This document shows positions 54,518 through 64,000 of a DNA stretch of 64,000 bases, piece by piece; position 1 is the stretch's first letter, and each line of letters opens with the position of its first letter. This stretch comes from Alphaproteobacteria bacterium 46_93_T64. GTDB taxonomy: Bacteria > Pseudomonadota > Alphaproteobacteria > Sneathiellales > Sneathiellaceae. The notes below the pieces were generated by a model. That model saw only the letters and a list, made by a program, of their open reading frames with translations. It had not been told where the DNA came from and ran no database searches. Both the position numbers and the translations under genes were made by a program. Location of the stretch: the NCBI GenBank assembly GCA_002163135.1, contig MAAN01000035.1, forward strand, positions 124,001 to 188,000, given 5' to 3'.

Positions 54518-55142
54518 GGCAAATCTTACGCGTCAACATCGAGACTTGAGTGATCCGGTTCGCCGGTGTATAGCCACTGGGCAGACACGAAAAAAAGAAG
54601 AACTTCTTCGTTTTGTTGTGTCGCCTGATGGTTTACTGGTCCTCGATATTCGTGGAAAACTTCCGGGGCGCGGAATTTGGATTAGTTGCAGTAGAACGGA
54701 TATAGAGCTTGCCTGTAAAAAAGGGCTGTTTTCCCGATCTGCTAAGCAAAAAATTACTGTACCAGAGAGTTTGGCAGAGTCTGTCGAAAACGCTCTGGCA
54801 GCAAGATGTTTAAACACACTCGGCCTTGGTCGGAGAAGCGGTTTGGTAAAAACTGGCTTCGCCAAGGTAGAAGCCTCTTTAAAAGCCGGAAAAGCTGCTG
54901 TATTACTTGCGGCAAATGACGGCTCAGAAGATGGGCGAAAAAAACTGCGATGGCTGGCGGCTTCTTTGCCAATAGTCGAGCTGTTTAGCAGTGCAGAATT
55001 AAGTCAGGCGCTTGGCCAGGGAAACTCGGTCCATGCGTCGTTAGTCCGTGGAGGACTAACAGATAAGTTTTTGGTCGAGGTTTCCAAGCTGGCTGGCTTT
55101 CGAAACCAAGACGATGAAGGTGAAAGAACCGGGTCGGAGTAA
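54495..55142 (+). CDS. YlxR (DUF448) and L7Ae-like RNA-binding protein
   Basis: A 216-residue basic protein. The N-terminal YlxR domain has [19 protein letters not shown] and [11 protein letters not shown]. The C-terminal half (about 110-200) resembles the L7Ae/L30e RNA-binding fold, as usual in alphaproteobacteria, where the two are fused. The start is uncertain: GTG 54495 (23-nt overlap with nusA) or TTG 54549. Its place between nusA and infB is the conserved one. Confidence 0.88.
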   Translation: MTRKATPKANLTRQHRDLSDPVRRCIATGQTRKKEELLRFVVSPDGLLVLDIRGKLPGRGIWISCSRTDIELACKKGLFSRSAKQKITVPESLAESVENALAARCLNTLGLGRRSGLVKTGFAKVEASLKAGKAAVLLAANDGSEDGRKKLRWLAASLPIVELFSSAELSQALGQGNSVHASLVRGGLTDKFLVEVSKLAGFRNQDDEGERTGSE

Positions 55143-55144
55143 GA

Positions 55145-57841
55145 ATGACTGAAACAAACGACAAGGGTGGGCGCAAATCGCTTAGCCTGAACAAACCGCT
55201 GGAAATGAAAAAAGGCGCCGGTGACAGCGGTCAGGTTCGCCAAAGCATTAGCCATGGTCGCTCCAAAACTGTGCAGGTAGAGGTTCGCAAGAAACGCGGC
55301 GGCGCACCTGCGCCAGCAAAACCTGTGGCTTCACCAGTTGCACCCGCAGCACCCGTTCAGAAGAAACCACTGGGCGCGCAAAAACCTGCTGGCAAATCAG
55401 GCCAAAAACGGCGCGACAACAATCGTAGAGATCCGAACCTTCTGACCCAAGGTGAGAAAAGCGCGCGTGCTGCTGCTCTCCAGCTTGCTCAAGAGCAAAA
55501 CGTAAGACAAGCGCAGGAAGCTGCGATACGTGCTGTTGAAGATCAGAAACGGGCCGAAGAGCAGGCAATCCTTGATAAAGCCGCAGAGAAAGAGCGTAAA
55601 GGCCAGGAACGTGTTTCCAATCGCCGCTCTCCGGAAGAGCGTCGCCGTGCTGAAGAAGACGAAGCACGCCGCTTGACTGATGAGGCGACAGCGACCAAAG
55701 AAGCTGAAGCTGCAAAACATCGTGCAAAGAATAAGGCAGCTGCCCCTGCTGCGGAGCCAAAACGAGCTGCGCCGCAAAAACCAGCAGCAAGAACAGCTGC
55801 TAAACCAGCTGGCAGACCTGCACCGCGTACAACAGAAAGTACAACTGACAGCAAAGACAAGCCTGCTGTTGGCGCTCGCAGGAAACTTACAAAACCTCGC
55901 GGTGCCGCAGACGACAAAGCAGCAACACCTGCTCGCAAAACTACTGATCAACGCCGTCGTTCTGGTCGCATGACCCTTGGGGATGCACTTAATGATCGCG
56001 GGCCGAAGCAACGCTCTCTAGCGGCAGTTAAACGTGCCCGTAGAAGACAGCAGATGCAGCCAGAAGATTTGCCGCAAAAGGTTTATCGGGAAGTCACCAT
56101 TCCAGAGGTTATTTCCGTACAGGAACTTGCTAACCGGATGACTGAACGGGTTGTCGATGTTGTTAAAACATTGATGAAACTCGGTATCATGGCAACACCA
56201 ACGCAAACCATTGATGCAGATACTGCTGAACTAGTTGTGGCAGAGCTTGGACATACTATAAGGCGTGTCGCAGCTTCCGATGTTGAAATCGGTCTTGGCG
56301 GCGAAATTGCTGATACTGCAGATAGCCTCATTCCTCGCGCACCAATTGTCGCTATTATGGGCCATGTGGACCACGGCAAAACATCTTTGCTGGACGCCAT
56401 GCGCAAAACTGACGTTGTATCTGGCGAAGCCGGTGGCATCACGCAGCATATCGGCGCCTATCAGGTAACGATCGCATCTGGCGACACCATTACGTTCCTG
56501 GATACACCAGGCCATGAGGCATTTACTGCCATGCGTATGCGCGGTGCGAGTATCACTGACATCGTTATTTTGGTTGTTGCTGCAGATGATAGTGTCATGC
56601 CGCAAACAATCGAAGCCATTAAACATGCTAAAGCGGCGGAAGTGCCTGTGATTATCGCAATCAACAAATGCGATAAACCGGGCGCTGATCCGGCCAAAGT
56701 TCGTCAGGAACTATTGCAGCATGAAATCTTCGTGGAAGATATGGGCGGCGACGTTCTGGATGTTGAAGTATCAGCGCTGAAAGGCACTGGTTTGGACAAG
56801 CTGCAAGAAGCCATCTTGTTGCAAGCTGAAATCCTTGAACTTAAAGCTAATCCAGAGCGCAATGCACAAGGCTCCATCGTCGAAGCCAAAATCGAAACTG
56901 GCCGCGGTATGGTTGCGACTGTTTTGATTAATCGCGGAACACTTGAAGTCGGCAATTATTTCGTCGCTGGTACGTCTCACGGTAAAGTTCGTGCCCTTCT
57001 TGATTTCCGGGGGAACCCTGTTACCTCCGCTGGACCATCTGTCCCTGTTGAGGTTCTGGGTGTCCAAGGAAACCCTGTTGCCGGTGATGACTTCATCGTG
57101 ACTGAAACAGAGGCGAAGGCAAAAGAAATTGCTGAATACCGCTCGCAGGTTGAAAAAGACAAGAAAGTCACAGCGACTGCACGCGGCACGATCGAGCAAA
57201 TGTTCACCGCAATTCAGGAAGGTACTGCTGACGAACTTCCAGTTGTGATTAAGACTGATGTTCAAGGTTCTGCCGAAGCGATTGCGGCCTCTCTTGAGAA
57301 ACTTGCAACTGATGAAGTGAAGGTAAACATCCTACTTTCCGGTGTCGGTGGTATTACAGAATCTGATATTGCTCTGGCGGCAGCCTCTGGCGCCATGGTA
57401 ATCGGATTTAATACACGTGCCAACAAACTGGCCCGTGAAGAAGCCACAAACCAAGGTGTTGATATCCAGTATTATTCTGTGATCTACAACGTAATTGATG
57501 ATATCAGAGCAATGCTATCTGGCATGCTTGCGCCAACATTACGCGAAGATTTCCTTGGATATGCGGAAATTCGAGAAGTCTTCAACATCACCAAAGTTGG
57601 TAAAATCGGTGGCTGTATGATTACTGAAGGTGTCGTTAAGCGCGGTGCGAAAGTTCGCTTGCTGCGGGATGATATTGTTATCCACGAAGGTACTTTGGGC
57701 ACACTGAAACGCTTCAAAGATGAAGTTAAAGAAGTTAAGTCCGGTATGGAATGTGGTATGGCCTTTGAAAACTACCATGACATCCAAAATGGTGATTTCA
57801 TTGAATGTTTCGAAGTTGTGGAAGTTGCTCGCGAGCTCTAA
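55145..57841 (+). CDS. infB: Translation initiation factor IF-2
   Basis: An 898-residue GTPase. A long low-complexity N-terminus (about 1-270), rich in Ala, Lys, Arg and Glu, is followed by the IF2_N domain and the G domain with G1 GHVDHGKT, the G2 loop [13 protein letters not shown]3 DTPGHEAF and G4 NKCD. Domains II-IV end at [12 protein letters not shown]. It begins two bases after the ylxR stop. Confidence 0.97.
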   Translation: MTETNDKGGRKSLSLNKPLEMKKGAGDSGQVRQSISHGRSKTVQVEVRKKRGGAPAPAKPVASPVAPAAPVQKKPLGAQKPAGKSGQKRRDNNRRDPNLLTQGEKSARAAALQLAQEQNVRQAQEAAIRAVEDQKRAEEQAILDKAAEKERKGQERVSNRRSPEERRRAEEDEARRLTDEATATKEAEAAKHRAKNKAAAPAAEPKRAAPQKPAARTAAKPAGRPAPRTTESTTDSKDKPAVGARRKLTKPRGAADDKAATPARKTTDQRRRSGRMTLGDALNDRGPKQRSLAAVKRARRRQQMQPEDLPQKVYREVTIPEVISVQELANRMTERVVDVVKTLMKLGIMATPTQTIDADTAELVVAELGHTIRRVAASDVEIGLGGEIADTADSLIPRAPIVAIMGHVDHGKTSLLDAMRKTDVVSGEAGGITQHIGAYQVTIASGDTITFLDTPGHEAFTAMRMRGASITDIVILVVAADDSVMPQTIEAIKHAKAAEVPVIIAINKCDKPGADPAKVRQELLQHEIFVEDMGGDVLDVEVSALKGTGLDKLQEAILLQAEILELKANPERNAQGSIVEAKIETGRGMVATVLINRGTLEVGNYFVAGTSHGKVRALLDFRGNPVTSAGPSVPVEVLGVQGNPVAGDDFIVTETEAKAKEIAEYRSQVEKDKKVTATARGTIEQMFTAIQEGTADELPVVIKTDVQGSAEAIAASLEKLATDEVKVNILLSGVGGITESDIALAAASGAMVIGFNTRANKLAREEATNQGVDIQYYSVIYNVIDDIRAMLSGMLAPTLREDFLGYAEIREVFNITKVGKIGGCMITEGVVKRGAKVRLLRDDIVIHEGTLGTLKRFKDEVKEVKSGMECGMAFENYHDIQNGDFIECFEVVEVAREL

Positions 57842-57875
57842 TCCTTCTTCGAAAACACCGTATCAATATAAAAAT

Positions 57876-57904
57876 GCAGGGACGTCTCGTCCCTGCGTTT
57901 TTTT
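57876..57904 (+). terminator. Intrinsic terminator between infB and rbfA
   Basis: A perfect 9-bp stem GCAGGGACG/CGTCCCTGC (57876-57884, 57888-57896) has a TCT loop and is followed by G and seven T residues. It ends 17 nt before the rbfA start codon. Confidence 0.88.
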
Positions 57905-57921
57905 GATGAATGAGGCATCTC

Positions 57922-58338
57922 ATGGCTACAAAAAAACGCTCTGGTAGACCCGCAAGCAAACGCCAACTGCGTGTTGGTGAACAGCTTCGTCATATTATTT
58001 CCAGTATTCTGACGGAAGATAATATGCACGATCCGGATGTCACCAGCGTCTCCATTACTGTTACAGAAGTTCAGCCCAGTCAGGACATGCGGAACGCGAC
58101 TGTATATGTCCTTCCCCTAGGCGGTGAGAATGAAAAGGCTGTTATCGACGGCCTAAATCGATCCAGCGGGTTTATTCAGGCTGAATTAGGCAAACAACTT
58201 ACTATGAAGTTCACACCTCGATTAGTTTTCAAGAAAGACAATTCTTTTGAATATGGCGATCACATCGATGCCCTTATTCGGCGCAACCAAACCGACGTGG
58301 ATGACTTGGACGGTGACGACACCGACAATAGTGAATAA
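57922..58338 (+). CDS. rbfA: Ribosome-binding factor A
   Basis: A 138-residue KH-fold 30S maturation factor. The N-terminus has RQLRVGEQLRHIISSIL and the middle VTEVQPSQDMRNATVYV, both RbfA features. The ATG at 57922 is preferred over 57910 because GAGG lies six bases ahead. The terminator just upstream leaves no room for a separate promoter. Confidence 0.94.
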   Translation: MATKKRSGRPASKRQLRVGEQLRHIISSILTEDNMHDPDVTSVSITVTEVQPSQDMRNATVYVLPLGGENEKAVIDGLNRSSGFIQAELGKQLTMKFTPRLVFKKDNSFEYGDHIDALIRRNQTDVDDLDGDDTDNSE

Positions 58339-58344
58339 CTGAAC

Positions 58345-59241
58345 ATGGCTAGAAAAAAACGCGGCGAACCCATTCACGGTTGGCTGAATATCGACAAGCC
58401 TGCAGGCATGAGTTCTGCCGCAGTTGTCGGTGCAGTTAAGCGAATCACCAATGCTCAAAAAGCGGGTCATGCGGGAACGCTTGATCCTTTTGCAACAGGC
58501 GTGCTTCCTATCGCACTGGGGGAGGCAACAAAAACTGTCTCCTATATCGTTGACGATTTAAAAGAATACAGCTTTACAACAAGATGGGGTGAAGCCCGTA
58601 ATACTGACGATATTGAAGGTGAAGTTACCAAAACCTCTGAAACACGCCCGAATGAAGCACAGATTATTTCAGCGCTCCCGAAATTCACAGGTCTCGTTCG
58701 CCAAATACCTCCTGTTTATTCCGCCATCAAAATTGACGGTAAACGGGCCTATAAACTCGCGCGCGAAGGTGCAGACATAGTCATGCCAGAGCGGGAGATT
58801 ACTATCCATAAATTCTCCTTTGAAAACATCCTGGATATTGACCATGCGAGCTTTCACGTTAAATGCTCAAAAGGCACGTATATCAGAGCCTTAGCTCGTG
58901 ATTTTGCACTGGAGCTCGGCACCTATGCGCATCTGTCACAACTCCGCCGCACCAAAGTCGGGCCTTTTTTAGAAAAAAGTGCGATTTCACTGGATATGTT
59001 AGAAAAGCTGTGGCAGTGTCCGGCGGAATTTGAGGACCTGCTTCCTTTGACGACCGCGCTGGACGACATCCCGGCGGTGGCCATAACGGAAACTCAAGCA
59101 GATCGCGTGAGGCACGGCAATGACGTGGCGGTTCCAAATACAGTGGACGGAATTGTCTGCGCCATGAACGAGGATATCCCCGTGTCGATCGCCAGAGTGG
59201 AGAACGGCATTTTATATCCGGTTCGTGTTTTTAATATTTGA
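58345..59241 (+). CDS. truB: tRNA pseudouridine-55 synthase TruB
   Basis: A 298-residue enzyme. GHAGTLDPFATGVLP has the catalytic Asp, KCSKGTYIRALARD is the second TruB motif, and a C-terminal PUA-like segment follows. It lies seven bases after the rbfA stop and 15 bases before rpsO. Confidence 0.96.
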   Translation: MARKKRGEPIHGWLNIDKPAGMSSAAVVGAVKRITNAQKAGHAGTLDPFATGVLPIALGEATKTVSYIVDDLKEYSFTTRWGEARNTDDIEGEVTKTSETRPNEAQIISALPKFTGLVRQIPPVYSAIKIDGKRAYKLAREGADIVMPEREITIHKFSFENILDIDHASFHVKCSKGTYIRALARDFALELGTYAHLSQLRRTKVGPFLEKSAISLDMLEKLWQCPAEFEDLLPLTTALDDIPAVAITETQADRVRHGNDVAVPNTVDGIVCAMNEDIPVSIARVENGILYPVRVFNI

Positions 59242-59256
59242 TAATGGAGTCTATCG

Positions 59257-59526
59257 ATGTCGATTAGTGCTGAAAAAAAAGCAGAATTGATCAAGGAATT
59301 TGCAACAACTGAAGGAGATACAGGTTCTCCAGAAGTACAAATTGCCATTCTTACTACACGTATCACCAACTTGACTGAACATTTTAAAGACCACAAAAAA
59401 GACGTGCATTCACGTCGTGGCCTTCTCAGCCTTGTTAGCCGTCGCCGTCGTTTGCTCGACTACGTGAAGAAAAACAGCGACGAGCGTTACCAGACAGTTA
59501 TTAAACGTCTTGGCATTCGTAAGTAA
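59257..59526 (+). CDS. rpsO: 30S ribosomal protein S15
   Basis: An 89-residue protein of standard length with the S15 signature [19 protein letters not shown]. It binds the central domain of 16S rRNA. The truB-rpsO-pnp order is conserved. Confidence 0.97.
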   Translation: MSISAEKKAELIKEFATTEGDTGSPEVQIAILTTRITNLTEHFKDHKKDVHSRRGLLSLVSRRRRLLDYVKKNSDERYQTVIKRLGIRK

Positions 59527-59540
59527 GAATACCCTTGCCA

Positions 59541-59636
59541 GGTCTTTCAAAGACCATGGAAGTTTCCAACGCCGGTTCTGCCTCGGGCTCTTTGCCCGAA
59601 GCCTCCGGCGTTCGGTGATTCTGGAGTTTGCTCCAG
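59541..59636 (+). promoter_or_regulatory. Hairpin-rich rpsO-pnp intergenic leader
   Basis: Three stems in 204 bases: GGTCTT/AAGACC (59541-59555); a large stem AACGCCGG/CCGGCGTT (59568-59575, 59605-59612) with an inner TCGGGC/GCCCGA; and CTGGAG/CTCCAG (59621-59636). The layout resembles the structured pnp leader that RNase III and PNPase process for autoregulation in other bacteria. Confidence 0.65.
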
Positions 59637-59730
59637 CACCAAGTTGTTAAGATAAGATATTTCACCAGTGCATAGGGCATTGGTTACACGCGGTGAGGCA
59701 TAGGGCCAACCCGCTTCGGAAGGAAGAAAA

Positions 59731-61839
59731 ATGTTTGAAGTACATCGCAAGGAAGTGATGTGGGGTGGACGTCCACTCGTACTAGAAACAGGTAAAGTCG
59801 CACGTCAAGCAGACGGCGCAGTAATGATCACATACGGTGGCACACAAGTTCTTTGTACAGCAGTCGCCGCAAAGTCGGAAAAAGTCGGTATCGATTTTTT
59901 CCCTCTCACAGTAAATTACCAAGAAAAAGCATATGCAGCCGGTAAAATTCCGGGCGGCTTTTTCAAACGTGAGGCCCGCCCATCAGAAAAAGAAACACTG
60001 GTTTCTCGTCTGATCGACCGCCCACTCCGCCCTTCATTTGTAAGTGGCTTTAAAAACGAAACACAAATCATCTGTACAGTTGTTGCGCATGATCTTGAAA
60101 ATGATCCAGACATCATTGCTTTGATCGGTGCATCTGCTGCTTTGACTATTTCTGGCATCCCATTCATGGGTCCAGTTGGCGCAGCACGTGTGGGCTTCAT
60201 CAATGGTGAATATGTTCTGAACCCAACATCCGAGCAAATGCCTGAATCCGATCTGGACCTTATTATTGCAGGTACAGACGAAGCCGTTCTGATGATTGAA
60301 TCAGAAGCATCTGAGCTTTCTGAAGAGCAAATGCTTGGTGCTGTGATGTTTGGTCACAAAGAAACACAAGCTGTCATCGATGCGATCATTGATCTTGCCG
60401 AAGATTGTGCAAAAGAGCCTTGGGATTATCAGCCAGCTGAAGTTGACGCTGATTTGATGGCTAAGGTTAAAGCCTCTGCAGAAGCGGCCTTAACAGACGC
60501 TTATAAAGAGCAAGTAAAACAGTCACGTTCTGAAAAAATCTCAGTTGCCAAAAAAGCAGCCCTTGAGACTTTGGATGATAGTGAAGTTGAAGCAGCTGCA
60601 GGTATCTTGAAGAAAATCGAGAAATCTATTGTTCGCGGCAACATCATTTCAACAGGTACACGTATTGACGGTCGCGACACATCTACTGTCCGTCCAATTG
60701 CAGTTGAAGTCGGCGTTTTGCCACGAGCTCATGGTTCTGCCCTGTTTACACGCGGTGAAACTCAGGCACTTGTTGTGACAACGCTGGGTACTGGCCAAGA
60801 TGAGCAAATCGTGGATGCGCTCGACGGCGAATACCGTGAAAACTTCATGCTTCATTACAACTTCCCTCCATATTCTGTAGGGGAAGCTGGCCGCGTTGGC
60901 TTTACAAGTCGCCGCGAAGTAGGCCATGGCAAGCTCGCATGGCGCGCTGTTCACCCATTGCTTCCAGGTAAAGATAAATTCCCTTACACTTTGCGGGTTG
61001 TTTCTGAAGTGACCGAATCTAACGGATCGTCTTCTATGGCAACCGTTTGCGGTGCATCTCTGGCATTGATGGATGCAGGTGTTCCTCTGACACGGCCAGT
61101 TGCTGGTATCGCGATGGGCTTAATCCTTGAAGACGATGGTAAGTTTGCTGTTCTGTCAGACATCCTTGGCGATGAAGATCACCTTGGTGACATGGACTTT
61201 AAAGTTGCAGGTACAGAAAAAGGTATTACATCTCTACAGATGGATATCAAAATCTCCGGTATCACAGAAGAAATCATGAAGATTGCCTTGGCACAAGCCA
61301 CTGAAGGTCGTCTGCATATTCTGGATGAAATGGGTAAAGCTATTGACGCCGCCCGTGACGGCGTTCGTGATGGTGCTCCGCGCATCACTCAGCTGAGTGT
61401 TGCTAAGGACAAAATCCGCGACATTATCGGTACTGGTGGTAAAGTTATTCGCGAAATTTGCGAAACAACTGGCGCCAAAATCGATATCGATGATGACGGA
61501 ACTGTTAAAGTTGCAGCGACTTCAACAGAAGCTGCTGAAGCGGCTGTAAACTGGATCAAATCCATTGTAGATGACCCTGAAGTTGGCGTTATCTACACAG
61601 GTAAAGTTGTAAAAGTTGTTGATTTTGGTGCGTTCGTAAACTTCTTCGGTAACCGCGATGGTCTGGTTCATATTTCTGAACTTGCCCCAAAACGCGTTGC
61701 CAAAGTAACCGACATTGTAAATGAAGGTGACGAAGTTCGCGTGAAGGTTCTTGAAATTGATGGCCGCGGAAAAGTCCGTCTATCAATCAAAGCAGTAGAA
61801 GCTGAAGAGGCCTCTACTGAAGAGCAAAACGACGACTAA
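59731..61839 (+). CDS. pnp: Polyribonucleotide nucleotidyltransferase
   Basis: A 702-residue exoribonuclease with two RNase PH domains, a KH domain ([16 protein letters not shown]) and an S1 domain ([17 protein letters not shown]). It degrades mRNA phosphorolytically, and it has the expected length. A good AAGGAAG site precedes the ATG at 59731. A hairpin follows the stop. Confidence 0.98.
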   Translation: MFEVHRKEVMWGGRPLVLETGKVARQADGAVMITYGGTQVLCTAVAAKSEKVGIDFFPLTVNYQEKAYAAGKIPGGFFKREARPSEKETLVSRLIDRPLRPSFVSGFKNETQIICTVVAHDLENDPDIIALIGASAALTISGIPFMGPVGAARVGFINGEYVLNPTSEQMPESDLDLIIAGTDEAVLMIESEASELSEEQMLGAVMFGHKETQAVIDAIIDLAEDCAKEPWDYQPAEVDADLMAKVKASAEAALTDAYKEQVKQSRSEKISVAKKAALETLDDSEVEAAAGILKKIEKSIVRGNIISTGTRIDGRDTSTVRPIAVEVGVLPRAHGSALFTRGETQALVVTTLGTGQDEQIVDALDGEYRENFMLHYNFPPYSVGEAGRVGFTSRREVGHGKLAWRAVHPLLPGKDKFPYTLRVVSEVTESNGSSSMATVCGASLALMDAGVPLTRPVAGIAMGLILEDDGKFAVLSDILGDEDHLGDMDFKVAGTEKGITSLQMDIKISGITEEIMKIALAQATEGRLHILDEMGKAIDAARDGVRDGAPRITQLSVAKDKIRDIIGTGGKVIREICETTGAKIDIDDDGTVKVAATSTEAAEAAVNWIKSIVDDPEVGVIYTGKVVKVVDFGAFVNFFGNRDGLVHISELAPKRVAKVTDIVNEGDEVRVKVLEIDGRGKVRLSIKAVEAEEASTEEQNDD

Positions 61840-61852
61840 TAAATAGTGATTT

Positions 61853-61880
61853 GAGGCGGCTGTTTATTAGCGGCCGCCTC
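61853..61880 (+). terminator. Hairpin terminator after pnp
   Basis: An 8-bp GC-rich stem, GAGGCGGC/GCCGCCTC (61853-61860, 61873-61880), has a 12-nt loop and is followed by TGTCTTTGTT. It lies 13 bases after the pnp stop. Confidence 0.75.
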
Positions 61881-61961
61881 TGTCTTTGTTCACCGCTTGA
61901 TGCTAAGATCAAATTGCTCTAAGTGGTAACTACTACGTAACTCAGTATTAGGGATTGTCTC

Positions 61962-63362
61962 GTGAAGTCACTGAATGCAATTGTCATGTCGGGAAAAGAA
62001 GTTCTTCCCCTTGTTGAAGGCGGTAAAGGCATCGCTGTTTCATCTGGCCAAAGCTCAGGCGCTTGGGCGGCTGCAGGAGGTGTTGCCACTTTCTCAGGTG
62101 TGAACGCAGACAGTTACGACGACAATGGAAATGTTATTCCGCAAATCTATCACGGCCGCACCCGTCGGGAACGCCATGATGAATTAGTTGCATACGGTAT
62201 AAGTGGCGGCATTACGCAGGCTCAAATTGCCCATGAACTCTCAGGGGGCCAAGGGGCCATCCATATGAATGTTCTTTGGGAAATGGGCGGCGCAGAACGT
62301 ATTTTGCATGGTGTTCTCGAAGGTGCCAAAGGTCTCATTAACGGCATCACATGCGGTGCTGGCATGCCTTACCGGGTCGCTCAGATCGCATCAGACTACA
62401 AAGTTCATTACTATCCAATTATCTCCTCTGCCCGTGCGTTCCGTGCACTGTGGAAGAGGGCCTATCACAAATTCTCCGACTGGCTTGGCGGAGTTGTCTA
62501 TGAAGACCCATGGCTTGCTGGTGGCCACAATGGCCTCAGTAACTCCGAAGATCCGATGATACCGGAAGATCCATACCCACGTGTGGCTTTGCTTCGTAAA
62601 ATGATGAATGAAATGGGTTTGCACAACACACCCATCATTATGGCCGGTGGTGTTTGGCACATTGAAGACTGGTCTCATTGGCTGGACAATCCGGAAATTG
62701 GACCGATTTCGTTTCAATTTGGAACACGTCCGCTTCTAACCAAGGAAAGTCCGATTTCCGATGCCTGGAAGCAAAAACTAGGTACTCTCAAAAAAGGCGA
62801 TGTCTTTCTAAACAAGTTTAGCCCCACAGGCTTCTGGTCTTCAGCGGTTAGAAACGACTTTCTTGGTGAGCTTAAAGCCCGTTCAGATCGACAAGTTGCC
62901 TTCTCTAATGAGCCCGTCGGTGAGCATACAGCCGCCTTTAGTATGGGTCCGCGAAAACGTGAAATTTTCCTAACCCCTACCGATAAATCTCACGCAGAAC
63001 AATGGGTTACAGGTGGTTTTGACCAAACCATGAAAACACCAGATTCAACCTTGATTTTTGTTGATTCTGAAAAGATGAAAGAAATCCGTAAAGATCAAGT
63101 GGATTGCATGGGTTGCCTGTCACAATGTAGTTTCTCAAACTGGGCGGAAAATGAAAAAGGTAACACAGGCCGTAAAGCAGACCCTCGCAGCTTCTGTATC
63201 CAGAAAACTCTTCAGGATGTGATCCATTCCGACGCAAACATTAATAATAATCTGATGTTTGCAGGACACGCTGCATATCGCTTCGCAGATGATCCGTTTT
63301 ATGCGGATGGTTTTATACCTACTGTTAAACAGCTTGTTGATCAAATCATGACAGGTAAATAA
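61962..63362 (+). CDS. Nitronate monooxygenase-like flavoprotein with C-terminal Cys cluster
   Basis: A 466-residue TIM-barrel flavoprotein related to nitronate monooxygenase. The glycine-rich IIMAGGVWHIEDW and ISFQFGTRPLL segments fit the FMN phosphate site. The C-terminus carries C382-x2-C385-x3-C389 and C412, an arrangement that could hold an iron-sulfur cluster. The GTG start at 61962 is used. The substrate is unknown. It is separated from pnp by a terminator. Confidence 0.78.
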   Translation: MKSLNAIVMSGKEVLPLVEGGKGIAVSSGQSSGAWAAAGGVATFSGVNADSYDDNGNVIPQIYHGRTRRERHDELVAYGISGGITQAQIAHELSGGQGAIHMNVLWEMGGAERILHGVLEGAKGLINGITCGAGMPYRVAQIASDYKVHYYPIISSARAFRALWKRAYHKFSDWLGGVVYEDPWLAGGHNGLSNSEDPMIPEDPYPRVALLRKMMNEMGLHNTPIIMAGGVWHIEDWSHWLDNPEIGPISFQFGTRPLLTKESPISDAWKQKLGTLKKGDVFLNKFSPTGFWSSAVRNDFLGELKARSDRQVAFSNEPVGEHTAAFSMGPRKREIFLTPTDKSHAEQWVTGGFDQTMKTPDSTLIFVDSEKMKEIRKDQVDCMGCLSQCSFSNWAENEKGNTGRKADPRSFCIQKTLQDVIHSDANINNNLMFAGHAAYRFADDPFYADGFIPTVKQLVDQIMTGK

Positions 63363-63388
63363 TCAATTCCTGCAATTCAATTTGCATA

Positions 63389-63418
63389 TTTGAATTATTC
63401 CAAAAAAGATCCTATATA
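63389..63418 (+). promoter_or_regulatory. irr promoter with an Irr-box-like site
   Basis: TTGAAT (63390-63395) and TATATA (63413-63418) are 17 nt apart. The imperfect palindrome TTTGAATTATTCCAAA (63389-63404), which overlaps the -35 box, resembles the ICE box bound by Irr (TTTxGAA...TTCxAAA) with one base missing. Confidence 0.45.
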
Positions 63419-63480
63419 GAGATTAGGTTGTTTTTATAAGCTGCGATTATCGCGGATTTATATAGCCTGAGAGGACTGTC

Positions 63481-63897
63481 ATGACCGCTATCAAATGCGA
63501 TCTGGAAACAAAAATCAGGAAGGCCAATTTACGCCCTACCCGACAGCGTATTGCACTGGCTAATTTGTTATTCTCAGGTGGAAATCGGCATATTACGGCT
63601 GAAACCCTCCACTCCGAAGCACTTGAAAAAGGTGTTAAGGTATCACTGGCAACAATTTACAATAACTTGCATCACTTCACCGAAGCTGGATTACTGCGTG
63701 AAGTTGTCGTTGATGCTTCTAAATCTTATTTCGATACCAATACATCCGATCATCATCATTTCTTTTTTGAAGAAGACGGTTATCTAGAAGATATTTCCGC
63801 TGGCCATATCAACGTAAAAGATATTCCAGATATTCCCGTGGGTACAACAATCTCCAGCGTCGACGTCATCATTCGGGTCAGAAAAAATACTGAATAA
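63481..63897 (+). CDS. irr: Iron response regulator Irr (Fur family)
   Basis: A 138-residue Fur-superfamily regulator. LRPTRQRIALANLLFSGGNRHITAE, read here as LRPTRQRIALANLLF followed by GGNRHITAE, and VSLATIYNNLHHFTEAGLL are typical of Irr; the SDHHHFFFE stretch is the conserved His cluster. The N-terminal heme regulatory motif of Bradyrhizobium Irr is absent. Irr represses iron-consuming genes under low iron. The last 103 bases after it show no gene. Confidence 0.9.
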   Translation: MTAIKCDLETKIRKANLRPTRQRIALANLLFSGGNRHITAETLHSEALEKGVKVSLATIYNNLHHFTEAGLLREVVVDASKSYFDTNTSDHHHFFFEEDGYLEDISAGHINVKDIPDIPVGTTISSVDVIIRVRKNTE

Positions 63898-64000
63898 CGA
63901 TCAAAGCTTACCGCGATGATACCCGCGATATGAGCTCAGCCTGCTTCGAAATTCAAAAAACTGCAACCGATCCCCTCGATAACATTAGATAAATTCCGTA

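Noticed and set aside
55248-56011. Long minus-strand open frames opposite the infB N-terminus
   Set aside because: They arise from the Ala/Lys/Arg-rich low-complexity coding region of infB; the products are Ser/Leu/Arg-rich with no domain.
1-64000. tRNA genes, CRISPR arrays, insertion sequences, prophage
   Set aside because: No tRNA-like cloverleaf, regular repeat-spacer array, transposase or phage gene was seen in any intergenic region; a dedicated scan was not possible.

Overview
The window reads as a chromosomal segment of an alphaproteobacterium of moderate GC, most like the Rhodospirillales/Sneathiellales group; the genus is not resolved. The evidence is the gene order tsaB-rimI-mucR-fur-plsC-miaB-phoH-ybeY-corC-lnt-xre-metK-trmB-rimP-nusA-ylxR-infB-rbfA-truB-rpsO-pnp, the presence of MucR, a Cys-less Fur/Mur and Irr, and a NusA with two C-terminal repeats. 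No tRNA, rRNA, CRISPR array, insertion sequence or prophage was seen, and no gene-free gap exceeds 300 bases.

Region 1 (1-4142): the 3' end of hslU, a protein with degenerate Hpt-like and receiver-like parts, an enoyl-CoA hydratase-family gene, a methyltransferase and a membrane class III nucleotidyl cyclase.

Region 2 (4117-15584, minus strand): ten tightly packed co-directional genes. Two GT4 glycosyltransferases, a histidine phosphatase, a GT28-like glycosyltransferase and a polysaccharide-deacetylase-like protein are followed by a small membrane protein and a complete peptide-type ABC importer, ending at a hairpin terminator. Overlaps of 1-4 nt link most of them.

Region 3 (15812-21926, plus strand): diverging from that run is an 883-residue ABC-type membrane protein whose nucleotide-binding domain has lost every catalytic residue and carries a threefold internal repeat. 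A cyclic-nucleotide-binding protein, an AmpG-like permease and an acyl-CoA synthetase follow. The degenerate ABC protein, its cNMP-binding partner and the divergent glycosyltransferase run form the most unusual system here.

Region 4 (21923-40682): mostly housekeeping and small accessory genes: GNAT acetyltransferase, maeB, mutS, an SDR, a merF/GDCCVxC pair, a LysE-type exporter, glnD, murJ, trpS, DUF2333, a universal stress protein, and a Bax-like glucosaminidase converging on a VanX-like / polysaccharide deacetylase / HpcH-type aldolase operon.

Region 5 (40775-64000, plus strand): the conserved alphaproteobacterial translation, transcription and envelope block from tsaB to pnp, then a nitronate-monooxygenase-like flavoprotein with a C-terminal cysteine cluster, and irr. 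Regulatory structure includes a near-perfect 24-bp palindrome before mucR, an intrinsic terminator wedged between infB and rbfA, hairpins between rpsO and pnp, and an Irr-like box over the irr promoter.
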